Shown piece by piece: positions 1 through 14,900 of a stretch of 64,000 nt of DNA. Under the pieces are notes generated by a model. It saw only the letters and a list, made by a program, of their open reading frames with translations, had not been told where the DNA came from and did no database searches. Source of the stretch: Lates calcarifer (Eukaryota > Chordata > Actinopteri > Centropomidae); the NCBI RefSeq assembly GCF_001640805.2, contig NC_066836.1, positions 3,916,071-3,980,070 of the forward strand, written 5' to 3'. Every line of letters begins with the position of its first letter. The first letter of the stretch is position 1. The position numbers were made by a program, and so were the translations under genes.

Positions 1-2834
1 TTTGCCATCCCTATGTTTGGTTTCTTCTAAGCAGTCAGCCTTTTCTCCTGGCCTTCATCCGGTGCCCGGGGCTGCTTAGAGTAAAAAGAAATCCAGATGA
101 TGTGAATCCCAAAGATGAGGAGATGACCTTTTAAAACCGGCTCATAAATGTGAAAATACCTTATCAATTATAATGTTGATTCAGAAGTCAGTAATTCAGA
201 TTCATTTAATAATGGTAATGATTACTGTGCTCCTGCAGGGCTTTTCTGTTGAAGTAGTAGCCACACAAGGGCAGTCAATGTAGGAATCTTTGTGATATAC
301 AACCAGCTTGAAGTTGAGTAGTGCAAATAGTAGTTACAAACCACAGAGTAGTTTCTTGACAGATCCATGAAAAATCTATTTCCCTTATTTCTGAATTCTG
401 CACAGATGTAAAACTGTAAGTGAAGACTGAAAATCAAAATGGTGCATTGTCATGCAGTCTGAGAATAGAGAAATTTACAAGATGTAGAGCAAGACAGTAG
501 AAATTTGTCCATGGTCAGATTTGGTCACGCATCTTTATAGCAAGTTTTTTGTTTCTTGTTAAATTAGAAGCCAGAAATCCAGAGAATCTATGACTGACTT
601 TCCCATCTGGTTATCTATGAGGGAATAATCATGATATGAAATCACCTATACCTTTTCAAAGAGGACCAACACATGTAAAACCTCAATCTTTGTGAAATGG
701 TGCCAGCAGTAAATTTGATCGTGCACCTATGTTATGACAGATGCCTACATGTGAGATGAGCTGTAGATAAAGCAAGTGGAGCTTGAAATACAGTCGGTGT
801 GACGGCTCATGTTACCTGTGAATAAGAAGCAGGGGCTTAATTGAGTTAACTGCATTAGGTGTTAAGAATCTAATTCACACCACTACCTCTGAACGTCGGG
901 CTGCTCAGGCTGAATCAGAATGAAGCTCGTTACTTGCTAATGTTGCAGCCTGGCACGTGAGATACACAGCAGTGACTGTGTGACGTGACTCTTGATAGTT
1001 TTGGCTCCAGGTAAATTCAGTTGCAGGTACAGCGTGGCACTTCCTCATTGAAGCACACACAAACACACATACTCGCTGTCTTTCTGACTCATTCACTCAC
1101 TCTCTGCACCTTCCCTAGGCACAAATCTTCTCCCCCTTCCTCCTCCACCCACTCCCCTACCAACCCCTGTGCCTTTGACAGCCGCCGGGAAAACAATAAA
1201 CACACACCTTCTCTCCAGAGAGCTGTTGTACGAGGCCGGCAGCACGCTGCCTTGTTGACAGACTGCCTGCCAGGGGCTCGATGCCCAGCTCTGGGCCAAA
1301 GGCTCTACTACTACGACTGACTGGAACTGTTCAGACAAGCAGCCTGCCAGTGAACCAGTTAGTCAGCCATCCAGCCTGTCTGCCTGCCTGCCTTCCGGCG
1401 CATTCCCCCTCCTCAGCAGGCTTGGCAGCGGCAGGCTCTCATCACACTTGCGGCGGGTAGATAAGGCCAACTGACTGAGCGTTGTAGACAAAAACAGTGT
1501 CAAGTTTCCCCCCTCTGTGTTTGTGCTCTTGAGAGTGATTGGACGGCAGGTTCAGATTTGTTCCTACACGCCAGTCTAGAGCCAATCAGTAATTTTTCTT
1601 GCACATATTGAGACAACAACACCTTCCCTGACAGTGTAGACGTAGCAGCAGATGTTTTGATTTGGTTCTGCTTCTCCTGGCGGTGCTGTTTGTTCCTGTA
1701 GCGGCCTGGACGCCAAATACTGCTCATTGTGTAACTGGATAATCGTCAGTTTCCTCCCGCACCTCTGCAGGTGTCTATGAGTCAGTGTGTTGTTTCCCCC
1801 CTCAGAATAACAAAGTATACAAGATTTGTTTTGTCCCAGCTGTTTCATAAACTTGTCTTGGAGTGTTCACCTTTTGCTTTGCTTTTTTAAGGACCGCATC
1901 TCTTCACTACTTTGTAACCCACCTGTTGTAGGTGACAGCAACATTAAATCTTAAAGAGGTTGATGTTTTCTCTCACTGTATTAAAGCTGAAATAGAAACG
2001 AGCTCTGAATGATGGCAGCTTAGTGTTTCTGGTAGAGAAATCACCAGCAAGGTTGAATCTTTCTCTATAGAAATGTGGCATTTTTAACTGATATCCACTG
2101 CTGCAGCACATGGATAAATAGAGCGTAGCCTTAGTTCAGTCATGATTGCATTAGCTGATTCATTCATGCTTTACAATCATGGTCTTATTCAGGGTTGTGT
2201 GGCAGTCAGCTGACAAATAACAGCCAGTCATTTGCCAATGCTGGTTTACTGTGTAGTCTGACTGTTACTGGAGGCTTGTTGTAAAGTGCATGAACAATCT
2301 TGATGCTGGTCCCGTAGTTTTGTTTGTTTGTTTGTTTGCTTGATTTGATTGTGTTTTCTCAAGTATATATGTAGTTGAAACAAAGATGCATATTGTTCAG
2401 ACATTTTACTGTTGAAAAATATTTTTCAGTCCTCTCTAGTGGAATCACTATGTCCAAAAATGGCATTTCTGTGTTGCAGTTTCTTGTTATTTATTGTCCA
2501 ACATGTGCACCTGCACTGATGTGTCTGTATTAAACTAGTATCAGCCGATAAATCAGCGTGGTTGGTTTACGCAGCTGGAGAACTGCCTCAAAGATAAATC
2601 CAACTTCTAGATTTTCTTTTAAAATTGTTTCAAAAAGTTTTTTCACTCATGTGGCAGCAGCTTGTTTTTTTTTTTTTTTTGCCAGTTTGGCAGCTCCATA
2701 TCAGCTTGATGGTCTCAAGAAAAAAGCTTTCTCTATTTTGTTTAAGTAAATTGATTTGTATGGTATTTAATAAGAGACCATCCGTCCGTCCTCTGTGGTC
2801 CAGGTGTCTGACCTCTGCCTGTGTCTCACTGCAG
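1..2834 (+). other. epc1 intron upstream of the first visible exon
   Basis: I see no epc1 start exon (an MSKLSFRARALDA-like segment) in either frame set here, so this is read as intronic. It contains a GC-richer patch at about 1090-1480 with short pyrimidine runs, GTTT repeats at about 2321-2340 and a T-tract at about 2667-2681 near the exon. An alternative promoter in the GC-richer patch is possible but not shown by the sequence. Confidence 0.7.
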
Positions 2835-2994
2835 GAACACCATCTCCAGCGGGCCATCTCGGCGCAGCAGGTATATGGCGAGAAGCGGGACAACATGGTC
2901 ATCCCGGTCCCCGAGGCGGAGAGCAACATCACCTACTACGACTCCCTCTACCCTGGGGACTACAAGATGCCAAAGCAGCTAATTCACATACAGC
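2835..2994 (+). CDS. epc1: epc1 exon: EPL1 domain start
   Basis: Acceptor CTGCAG and donor GTAAGT. It begins in phase 0 with EHHLQRAISAQQV and ends in phase 1 after MPKQLIHIQ. The sequence is nearly identical to vertebrate EPC1. Confidence 0.95.
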
Positions 2995-5900
2995 GTAAGT
3001 GGGCTTTTCTAATGGCGAATACGTGATGCTGAAAGCAGGCGATGAGTCGCAGTTTAGGAACCTCAGCTGTTTTATTAGCCTATAATGGTGTTTTCCTCAG
3101 TTATTTTCACTGCATTAAATGACACTTGGGGGCTGTTGATCAAAATAATAAGCTGCAATTAGTAGAATAGTCCACATTAGTGTACTTTTTTTATTTGTAA
3201 ATCATCACTTAAGACCCGTGTCTGTTCATTAGATTAACTTTTGGACTATAAAGTGGCGTATACTCAGTGGTTTTTGTGAATGAAGAGGTGACCTGATGTG
3301 ACATTTCAACCCTCAGTGAACCAGTTAATGATGATTAACTAACTCAGCCGCATAAAAATGTTGATCCCTTTCAATGACCCACAAACCAAGGTAGTCAGTT
3401 TGTTGTTTCTGACAGCTGTTCATCCATTTAATGGCATCAGCCATGTGTTTTATGAGCTTTTACTGAGTTGTCATATGTTTGTCAAAGCAAATGAGTTTGA
3501 GCGATTGCCTGGTTCAGTAATGATATCACAGAAATGGATTAGTAGCCATGTCTGTGTCACAAGTGGTCGCCACGACTGTTTCTCAAGGGGAAAGCAATTT
3601 GCCATTAGCCTAAACTGAGACAGTTATCAGTCTAAAGCTGAAAGGACAAATGCTTTGTGCTGTCAAATCACTGTCGAACAAATGTCAGGCTTTCCTCCTG
3701 AGGTTTAAAGCGTCTAAAACATGACGAAAATTGAGTTTGGATCATTTCAAGGCCTTGAAAGTTTAGTGCTTCAACTCTCAAACCTACTGATGATTTTACA
3801 CGTCAATAACCACGTATCCCATCTGTCGTACTCCACTGTCTCGATGGCAGCCCAAAGATGAAGGTGATTTTTCTATGATTAAATCTGGACTGAGGTTATT
3901 ATTTCAAAGCTGAAGCAGCAAATGTCTTCTCCTTTACATTGTTTGCTCTGTGCAGTAGTGCAGTAGCCGTTCGCGCTCGACAGCGGCTACTTTAATTAAA
4001 TTTTAAACAGATTTGAGTTCTTGCTGTGAAACGCACCACGGCTGATTTAAAACACAAAAAACCCTCCACACTGGCTGCAAGTTGTTGAGGGCCAGAAAAG
4101 AAGTGTATTGATTTGAATTAAGTCTGTGGTTTGACACATTTCTCACTGGTCACTGAGGCTTGAGATGAGCTGTATTCTCTTTCTCTTCATTTAGAAACAT
4201 GCTCACATTGGAGCACTAAAAACAGAGTGTCACATTTTATGCTTCAATTAAAATTACACTGATGTACCTCTGACCTGTAGAAATATTCAGTGTGGCTTCT
4301 TTGTTTCTTTTTTAGTACACATTACTGCACACTCCATTAAATTGTCTGGTAGCGTCGGGCCATTCTGTGAGTTAATCGGTTGGGTGAGACTTACTGTATC
4401 TACAACAGCCGGATAATCTTTACTGTCTATTAGTTCCAGTCAAGTCTCCAGTCAGGCCGTCTGCTTCCAGATGTCTGAAAGGGCAAATTTGGTGTAATTA
4501 AGCCTGCTAATCATCCCAGTGTATCCCTAACCTTCATGTCCAACAGATGCTGTTTTAACTGTGGGCGCCATTAGTCTTAGTGTAGCTTAATGAGGATTAA
4601 ATCTTGTGCAGAAAAGAACTGCAGCAGGTTTTTATGAACAAAGACACAGAGCTGTGGCGATGCAGCCAAAAATATTATCACTTTATTGATACACATTTAA
4701 TACCATTAATGAGGAAGGAAGTGCATTGAACATCAAAGATACATGAAGAGCTTGTTTACAAGAAAGCGTCTCATTTAGTTTTAAAGCTCCCGTTTGGGAT
4801 TGGATCCGAAATAAATCAAATAATGTTTTGTTATGGTTGTAAATCATTCCTTATTATTGAACCAGTAGCTTAAAACACTCAGCAACAAACATAGTTTAAC
4901 ATCTAAGGCAACGACAACATTGCTTTTTAAATAAACATCACACAAAAGATCAACACATGCGGCTGTTTGAAACTAGCACTGGCACATGGATTCAGTTTTA
5001 TATAGCACATAATAATAAAAGATGTCTGTCTATAACTTGGATAAATGTGACTCATAAAACGGTGACTGGTCTGGTTTCTATCAGAGACTCGATAAGGTAG
5101 ACAGGAGTGACTGCGGCTGAGGTTTGACCTAATGTTACCACATGTACAAGCCTGGCTCAGTTTGGGAGCACAGACTTGTTTAGATGGTGTTTCACATCTT
5201 TGTTTCTGTGGATACCTCTCTGATGTTGATCCAAGTTTAGAAATCCAGACCACTGCCAAATGTGTGTGGTGTTGTGTAGCGTCTCTTCACTACAATTACC
5301 TGGTCTCATGCAGACATTTGTCCCCCCCTCACAGTTGCTAATTTTAATGTTTCAGTGTGTGTTTTCTTTGTTTTTGCCCCATGTTGCTGTAGCTTAACAG
5401 CGACTGTGTAGACAAGGGTTGGCCCAAATGCAGGATACCTTTATTGCCAGTTTATCATCATTATTGTGGAATTTATTTTGCAATAATTGTTTCCTTGTTC
5501 AGCCCTACAAAGACATATTTGAGGATACAGTTATTTGCCGTTGCTACTGTGCTTTTTTCCTTTTCATGGTCTATAATAATGCAGCTGTGAATATCGCCCC
5601 TTCTGCTCCCCTGCTGTTTCATCACATAAGTTTACATTTGTTTTTTGGGAGTAAACAGTAAAATCCTTTTAACTCTGTGGCTGTTCATAGTCGAACCTTA
5701 AGACTTAAGCTTTTGAGAATGAGTCCATGTTGTCTGCCTCTCAAGTTAAAAGCGTAGGTGGTTTCTTTAGTCTGCATGTTTTCTGGCCATGTGTTAATCT
5801 GTGAATACTCTCCAGTCCAGGTCATGGTATGAAGAGTAAGCAGCTCAGGAAAACTGACGATTGAAACGCAGCGGTTGTACTGTTTTGGTCAGAGCTGTTT

Positions 5901-8900
5901 TCCTCTGTAATGGTTGTGTCCGTCTGTTGTTGGGCCGCCCGCTCTGGTTTTTATTATACTCATAGCACAGAAATTGCACCATCTGCATGTATCCAGTAAT
6001 AACCCTGTGGCCATATTAAAAAGGGATAAACATTGTTTACAGTTTGTGCTGCACAGGAAACTATTTGAAATGCATATAATCAAAGTTTCATTGTGTATAG
6101 CAGCAGTGGTTTGTACCTGTAAGCGGAGTGGCTGTAAATGTTACTTTATGCTTTGACTTATTTTATTTTATGGTGTAGAACAGTTTCCTTTTTGTATATT
6201 TAGCTCCCTTTCAATCCTCAAGATGCTGAAAACTGTGTCGTTAAAATACAGAGGATGTAGTGTATATATCTTTTTGTCCTGTGGATATGTTGCATGTCTG
6301 CAGACAGTCGGAAACCAGAAGTATCGTAAATGACTGGATGACTTTTTCACCTTCAGAGTGACCTTGCCAGTCATATTGCTAAGCAACCATCTTATATCTA
6401 ACTTACAATCTGTCATTAACTTCCAGCACAAAGAGGAAACATTTGTTTCTTTTAATCCAACTGAAACTCTCTGCTTAAGTTTGATAACCATAGTAACTAA
6501 AAGTTAACAGACGCTTGTTATTTCAGGGTGATTGTTCAGCTGTGAGGTTAAGTGAACTTGGCTGGAAACCGGATTAATAATGTTTTGTAATGCAGCGTGC
6601 TGTGTTTTCAGTCATTACCAGACCAATTAAACTAAATTCTAACTTTCAACAGTGAGTCTGCTGTGGAGTCAGAGTAGAAAAGACGCGTTTACCTGATCAC
6701 TTTGAAGTTCTGTCAGTTAACGTTAAAAATGTGAATTTTATTTTCGTCATTATTCCAGTTCACGGTTTCATTTCCTGTGTATAATTTGTAATTGTTGGTT
6801 GATATTCTTCCCCATTACTTTGGAGATATGGACAAGCTGAATGTCAAATTATTACAATAGAGGGAAAAAGAGGCAGAGCATGAACACCAGCATGCATTAA
6901 AGACGTACAACAGAGAATATAAGGACTCACAGAAAAGCCTAGGAATAAAAATTTACAAGAATCTTTGCGGTCAGATGCAGAAGCCTTGTGAAAACCAGAA
7001 AATAGAGAAAATGTTCTGTAAATTTTAAGCCAGTTCTTTACCACGAATGTTTACAACTTTCCTCAAAAAGTTTCTCACAGTTGATGAAGATCTGCAGTGT
7101 TTTATCAGCACATAGGCTCGTGTCTAACGTCTTTTATTTCCTCTCTTCTTCCTCCCTGCAGCTTTCAGCTTGGACACAGAGCAGCCCGACTACGACCTGG
7201 ACTCGGACGACGAGGCGTTCGTCAACAAGCTGAAAAAGAAGATGGAGATCAGCTTCCTGCAGTTTGAGGAGATGATCGACCGGCTGGAGAAAGGCAGCGG
7301 ACAGCAGGTCGGCACCATTTGTCTCTCCCATCTTCCTCCACTCACAGCCGACTTTAAAGAAACCACCATGAAATACATGTTACTTCTCAAAACATGACCT
7401 CCCCCCCATCTGTGTCTCTTAGCTGGTGAGTCTTCCTGAGGCCAAACTGCTGCTGAAGGAGGACGACGAGCTCATCAAGGAGGTCTTCGACTACTGGAGC
7501 CGGAAGAGGAAAAACAGCAAGGCCAACTCACTCATCCCCAACGTCAAGCAGGAGAAGCGGGACGGCTCGAGCACCAGTGATCCCTACGTGGCCTTCCGAC
7601 GGCGCACGGAGAAGATGCAAACCAGGAAGGTGGGTCGTCTTTCCCCCGGTGTTTGGTGTGTTTGGTCTGTTGGGTCTGTTGGCAGTTTGTATGTGGGTGC
7701 AATTGCAGAAGTTGTTAACTTCCAGATACATTTCTGCGCTGGAGTCAGTTGCACATCTGGGGCATATTACGTTGCTGTGGTGCAGAGATTAGTTTTTATT
7801 TGAGGAGATTTTAGATGTTCCAGTTCTGACCAGGTCCTTTAGTTGTTGTCTGTAGAGTTCAAAGCTTAAACCACTTTTATTTTAAGCTAATTTCTGTCTA
7901 TTTTCCATAAAAAAACAAGGTGTTTTCTGAGCCTTTCTGCCATATTCCATCTTTCCTCTTACATTGTGTAGTTGGACACGATATCGTTAGTTGATTCTGT
8001 GGCAGCGTGACTACCACTGGGGACAAAAGTGCGTTGTCATCCTTCGCTGCAGGAAATGTTTTGTCACGTCAGACGGGGCTTCCTCCATGCATGAAATAAT
8101 TTTAAGGCGGTGATTACATTCCGCTGCATCACTGTCTTTTGTGAAGCGAGGCCTAATTAGCTGGATCCGGTTTGTCATATCGTAAACACTGCACATGCCT
8201 AAGCTGTGATGTGGATGGAGTGGATTCTCATTTATCTGACCCCGACAGGCCGAGCAAAGAAGAATGCTGTCAATTGTCTTACCTCCCCTCACCATGATGT
8301 TTGTCTGCTTTTAAACTGTGATTGTGGCAAATTATTTTAAAGAAGCTCGAGTGATCAGAAATGTTTAGAAACACACGCTACAAACTTCTTAAACTGATAA
8401 AAAATTATCTTCTTTAACACATCACAGTGATCAGTCGAAGAGAGACACTGCACCTCTTTAAAATAAAATTAATTTCACATTAACCTCCGTCCCTTATTTT
8501 CTTAATTTTGTGATTTTTAGCACTTTGCAAACTCTGTGACCCCATGAAACTGTTCCCTCTTAATGGTCTTGTAAAGGATCTGTATGCCACCAAGTGGTCA
8601 TTTGAAGAATTTAGTTTAATGTAGTTTTAATCAACTTTATAACCTGTTTGCTTTTCTCCACGTTTAATCATAAATGTTTAAAGTAATAACGGATTAAAAC
8701 CTGTGAAATGTAGCTTTCTACATATGAATCAACCTGTTGTATTTACTGCTGATTTAACTGGTTTATTTTCTTGACCTTTTAGTTTTTGAAATAAAGCACA
8801 AATCCATATAAACATCTAACAAACTAAGTTTACATTTAATTCTTAAAGGCTGGATATGCTGCTTTTTTCCTCCTGTTATGTGCTTTGCTTAAACTTTTTC

Positions 8901-11900
8901 CCGCTCTTCGACACGCAGAATCGTAAGAACGACGAGGCGTCCTACGAGAAGATGCTGAAGCTACGCAGGGATCTCAGCCGAGCCGTCACCATCCTGGAGA
9001 TGATCAAGAGGAGGGAGAAGAGCAAGAGAGAGCTGCTGCACCTCACACTGGAGATCTTTGAGAAGAGGTGAGTCTGCCTCTGGGGGGCTGCACACATAAT
9101 TCAACAGTACAGCCATAAAACAAAATGCAGTCTGACAGCAGGCTGTCAAATGTTATAAGGGGAAAAGTCATTTGACTGCTCAGAGTGTGAGACTGAGATT
9201 TAAGAACAGTTGAATTCACTTTCTAGGCACAGGAGACTCTGATTGGCTAATCCTCCCCTCCTTTTCTTTTCCAGAAACGTCATGTCAGACTTTGGTGGCG
9301 AGGTGATGGCAGAGGTTCTGGCTGAGCGGGCACTGGTGAGGCCGCAGATCATTCCCCTGGTCCCCCTCACCAACCAGTACAGACACCAGGACCACATGGA
9401 CCTCAAGGACTACAAGTCCAAGGTGAGGCCTGCTTTTATAGGCGCAAGACTCTTATTCGGGGGGAGTTTGAGTTCTATTTTAAGAAGTGTACCGTGTCCA
9501 GTCTCCTCACCTACCTCCTCTTCCCCTCTGTAGCCCGAGAAGATGGAAGTTCCCCGGCAGAAGAGGAAGTACGAGAAGAAGCAGAAGGTGCTGCCTCTGT
9601 CGTCGGGCACCCCCCACCATCCGGGTCCCGCTGTCTTCAATGCCAAGGACCTCAACCAGTACGACTTCCCCAGTTCGGATGACGAGCCCTTCTCCCAGGT
9701 GCGCACGCTCATTCGTGCAGAGCCAAAAACACTATGTAGACTATGTAACCAGTTCTGTGTGTATTACCTTTACTGAGACACTGAGCTCTGCCTGTGTCAC
9801 TGCCCTCTGTCCTCTGTCTCCATAAATCCACATGAGACAATCGTGTGGGTGGGAAACGCATTTAAACCACAACCTCTGGCCTCAGTGCTTTAAATTCTGC
9901 TCCTCCACTGACCTCTGACCTCTGTGTCCACAGCTGCACTCAGGCTCATCAGAAGCAGAGGAGGAGAACGATCCAGATGGCGCCTACGCCTTTCGCAGGA
10001 AGGCAGGCTGCCAGTACTATGCTGTAAGTGACGTAACCTTTTGGTCTTCCACCGAGTGTATAACAAAGCTCACTGCTCGCTCTGCAGTGAATTAAGTAAA
10101 TCATGATTTGCCCTCATGGGTCAGTCAGATAACACTGAAACTAAAACTCTCCCACACCAACTTTAGTTACCAACTTTAGTTAAAGTCCCTGCTTTTATCT
10201 CAAGGTTACAGGATGTATTAAATGTTCCTTTTATTCTGGTTGAAAGAGGAACAGTTATCCTTGAGGTATTGTACTGTGCTGCTCTGTGAAACCAGAGTAT
10301 ACAAATCATTCTTATTACATTTAAATACTAAAAGACGAAGTGTAGTTTTGGCTGTAAAGTTATTATCCAGCTGTAGAAATAAATTTTTGTAGTTTTTCAG
10401 AACTTAACCTTTGTAGTAGAGGACATCGTTTTACAGCCTATGAGTATTTTAGATGTTTAGTACCTCACGCCGCAGGACACTAAAACTTCAGAGGCATTAC
10501 TCCCTGACAAAAGGAACAAAATCGGCGAGGTTCAGCATCCTGTCTTTCTCTCTCCAGGCTCGTCAGGATCGTGTGGGTAGCTGGCCGTGGTGTGGTCCTT
10601 GGGAGGGCGGTTTGGCAGAAGCTCGCTTTCGCTACAGTCTCACCACGCTCACCGTGCCGCGGCGCTGCCTGGGCATGGCGCGACGACGCGTGGGACGAGG
10701 CGGCAGGTCGGTCAACTTCCTGTTTGTCACATTAGGATTTTTTCCTTCTTATTTACTCTTGCTCCTAATTAATGCAAAGGATCTGACTCTCTCTCTCTCT
10801 CTTTCTCAGGGTGTTGCTGGACAGGGCGTACACAGACTTTGACAATGTTTTCCACGGACTGGATCCAGAAATGCTCGACCTGCCTCTTCCCCCCTCTTCC
10901 CCTCCTCCCACAGCTACTTCACGCTCGCCGGCCATCGACAAGTTTGCCAGTACCTCAGAAACAAATACCTCGGACAGAAGTTCCTCCTCCTTCAACTCCT
11001 CTCTTTCCTCTTCCTCCCCATCTTCCACGGACCTCAGTCAGATACTGTTGAATATAAAGTCGTGCCGATGGAGGCACTTTAGACCACGGACACTACCACT
11101 ACATGAGCTGGATAACGCCCACCCGCTATTCAGGAGGTTGAGTCGAGGCCTGAAGCGCCCGGTCTCTGCCTCCACAGCCGGGGGACAGCCCTACGGCTCT
11201 CAACGCCCGGGGAGGGTTGTCCCTGCGCCCTCGCCCATTGCTGGTAAGTCAAACACACACACCGTGGACACATTATGTTGGTGTAACTATTTTGCATTCA
11301 TGGCAGCGTGAGGTTGCAGACCCACCATCTCTGTTTTTATTATGAGTGACTTTTTTTTAATTACTAGAATATTTAATTGAAAACAGGACACACACACACA
11401 CACCCACACACACCTCTAATACTACTGAAAAAAATTTAATTATTCAGCCCTCGTGGTATTTTGCCATAAGAATAGTTTGGGTTTTGTTTGTTCAGGTGTG
11501 CAGATATTTACTGCTGACATTTCTGCTCCCACCCCTCGACAATGGGGGTGAATAAAAAAAATTGCTTTTGCGGAGGAAAAACTTTTTTTCCTGATCATTT
11601 TTCTTTTGTTTGTTGGGAGTGTTTTAATTGCAGGACAGCGCCGCTCTGTCCTCGAGCTGTATTATGGAAGTTGTTTTCTTTTTTTGTTGTTGCTATTGTT
11701 ACTTGGCATTCACGCTGTGTCACCTCCCCACCCCACCCAGTCCACAAGGTGTCAATTAAAACTGGGTTTGATAAATAAATTCATGAGATGCACAGGATTT
11801 GTCAGGGTGTGTGGACACAGAGGCGTGGAGCGTTGAATACAAACTAAATGCCACAGGTCCCTGGTGGTGTTATTGTGAGGGCAGTCAGGCAGCAGGTGTC

Positions 11901-14900
11901 TTGATGTCGCTACAAGCCCTTTACAAGAGTTGTGTATGTTTTGATGTGCACGAAAAACAACTGCCTATTGATTTCTTCTTGAAAAACTGCTGTGTGCAAA
12001 GTACCATAAAGAAATTAAAGGACACAGATAGAATGAGCAAGAGATTTTCTGAAGCAACGCGTCTGTGCAGAGTAACTACACCAGTGGTGAAGTCTACAGA
12101 GAGCAGCAGTAAAAGGCTGCAAACAGTGATGAATTAATAGGTGCAGTGTTTTTTGATTAAATGAGACTGTGTCAGATTGCATGAAATAAGCACGAAGCGT
12201 GCGACTTTCAGACGCGCAGAGCGATGAGTCCCGTTTCCTTCAAAGTGGAGAGCTGAAAGCCTCACAGGGAATCAGTAAATCAATATTGCGCTGAGACGCG
12301 AGGCCACGTTATACTTAAAAATGTGGGAACAGGACTTGGTAATCAATAGAAAGAAGAAAGACCTCAGACCTCGTTATTTACAGATTAAATGGTGGGGATG
12401 CAAATAAGGCAGTTGGTGGAATAACATTTAAAAATGCACGTAAGAAACCGAGTGTATGGGGGAAATGAAGTTAGAGAAAATGTGTTTACACACAGCTCAG
12501 TAATCAGATTTCTTTCCTATACAGCGTGATATTTTTAAACCAAGGCTGGAATATTTTAATTGTGCGATAAAAACTGGCTGAAGTTAACTAGTCATTAAAT
12601 TTCATTTAATCAGTTTTGAGTCTCACAGTGCCCAAAATGTGGTAGAAGAGTTGTTCTAATATTTTATTTTTATAAATAATATTTTACCTCCAGTGTAACA
12701 CTGAGTTGTAGTTTCCCTCTCATACTCAGTCTTTTGTAGTCTTGTCTGCTACTTTATCAAACAAGGACAGGACAAGTACAGAGTGGGAATTTTAACTGCA
12801 TGAATCACCAAATGGGCACATCACTAAGGAGAGGCAGGAAACCATGAAAATGGTTTTGCTTTAAAACACAATATTTACACTGTCTAGGAAGCCCTGAGTG
12901 GCTTTGAGGATTTATGTGTAAGAGAAAAGAGAAAGGTGAAGAGTAAAGACTGTGGATTAAGACAGCTTCATGCATCAGTGATGAGAGTTATGTTTGTGAA
13001 GTTAATCTTCCCAGGATTTCATGTGGAGCTGATGTCATAAATGTAAAATACTGGAGCTGCATTAGATTGGACACCGTTTCTCACCTGAAAAGTTGTTTTA
13101 GTTTCCAAAAAGTATCCTGATATTTGAGTGAATGAATGGATGAATTAGTACCTTCTAGGCAGCAGCGTCAGTATTTTATAGAGACGGAGCTGCCTGCATG
13201 TGTTCGTCTCCTGCTTTGGGAAACCATGTGATGTTCAGATGATGCACTGTTTCAGACGTGTGTGTGATGGTGTGAATCTATTTCCAGATTTGTAACAGAA
13301 CCTTTTATTTATTTATTTATTTATTTTTGTCCCTCTCAGCTTTCACAGCCGAACAGTACCAGCAGCATCAGGAGCAGCTGGCCCTGATGCAGAAACAGCA
13401 GCTGGAGCAGATCCAGCTGCAACAGCAAGCCAACAGCACCGCCACTGCCAACAGCACACAGGTCAGTGCTCTGCTCGAAGAGCTCGTCTGCTCGGTTTCT
13501 CTTCTTTTCTTCTCACCTCTTACAAATCCTTTGCTTTCTCCCTTCTCCCCAACAGGGTCTGGCGAACACGTTGGACCAGGCCAGCGCTCAGTTCGCCGCC
13601 TCAGCCCTCGTCACCGCCGACCAACTGCTGGCTCTAAAAACCAAGGAGGAGCTAGCCCTGGGAGGCGGAGTCAATGGCGTCCTCTCCCCCTCAGGTATGA
13701 CCACGGCCGTCAGTCAGTGGATTCCAGCTTTTACAAAGTGGTCTGATTATCCTTATTATTATTATTAATAATAAAAACAAAGGGTAATCATTCTTTCCTG
13801 CTGTTTATTTAACTGCTCACAACAACAGCAACATGCTACATACATGTTTATCCTTTGGTGCAACTTTGTTCTGAACGTAACTTTTGAAAATTAATTCAAA
13901 AGCAGTTGGAGTTAAAAACTAAAAGCACTTCAAATCTAAAGTGCACTTCACCCAAGTGCAGCAACACAGTGACACTAAACAGACAAAGCAAACAATGAGG
14001 GTAAAGTAATTACTGTCTAAATCCCATAATGGACAGCACTGAAAGAGCAGATAACGGCATAAAGCATACAGAACAAAAACCTGCAGCGCTAACCCCCCGA
14101 ACAACTGATGCCATTTCAGGCAGCGGGATTTAGGAGATAACTGAGAAAAAGTGACAAAATGGAATTCAATTTGAGATTGTTCAGCAGATGGAAACGCGAG
14201 GCACCAAGGATCTGTCCTTCACAGATAAAAGGACTGAAAACTAAAAGTCAGATAATCGTCGTGAAAGAATTTTTGTTCTTTTCTTTGCGATTCTGGTGCA
14301 AAGGAATAAATCCAGCTCATAAATGACCTTAAGCCTCAAAAGTAGATATTTAATACAACTGTGAATATTCTCAAAGTTTTAAAGTTGAGGAACGAGTCGA
14401 GCTGAGCTCAACTTTTTGTTTTGATTGGTTAATGAAGGTGTTTTATCAAACCTCAGTGCTTCAGGTTTCAATATTATTTCAGGATGTTTCTTCTAAGAGC
14501 AGTTGATAATTAAAACCTTCCAACCCCCACCCCCTGTCACCAACCACCCCCTCCTCCATCCTCCCCCTCCCCCACCATCGCCCCGGCCTCTCTTCACCCC
14601 CCCCCCCCAGGTGTCTATAAGGGCTTGCACCTCTCGAGCACAGCGTCCCCATCCCCCGCCGCCCCGGCTCCTCCCACCACTACCCCGACACCGGCCCTAC
14701 TCCACCCCTGCACCGCCGCCACCACCACCACCAGCTCCACCTCCGCCACCAGTAACAACAACGGCACCGCCCACCCTGCCAACTCCACCACCACTAACAC
14801 CGCCACCACTCAGGTCCTGCTGGGAAACAACAACAACAACAGCCTCCGTCTGGGTGTTCCCACCGGCAAGCGTGTCCACGCACCCCGGACACTGAGCGCC

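Noticed and set aside
1021..1338. Overlapping open frames in a GC-richer patch of the epc1 intron
   Set aside because: Neither strand encodes an epc1 N-terminus or a known protein, and no matching donor or acceptor links it in phase to the exon at 2835.
14503..14895. Long polyproline-rich open frame
   Set aside because: It overlaps the epc1 Pro/Thr/Asn exon in another frame. The epc1 frame matches the family on both sides and fits the splice phases; this one is an artefact of CCA/CCG repeats.
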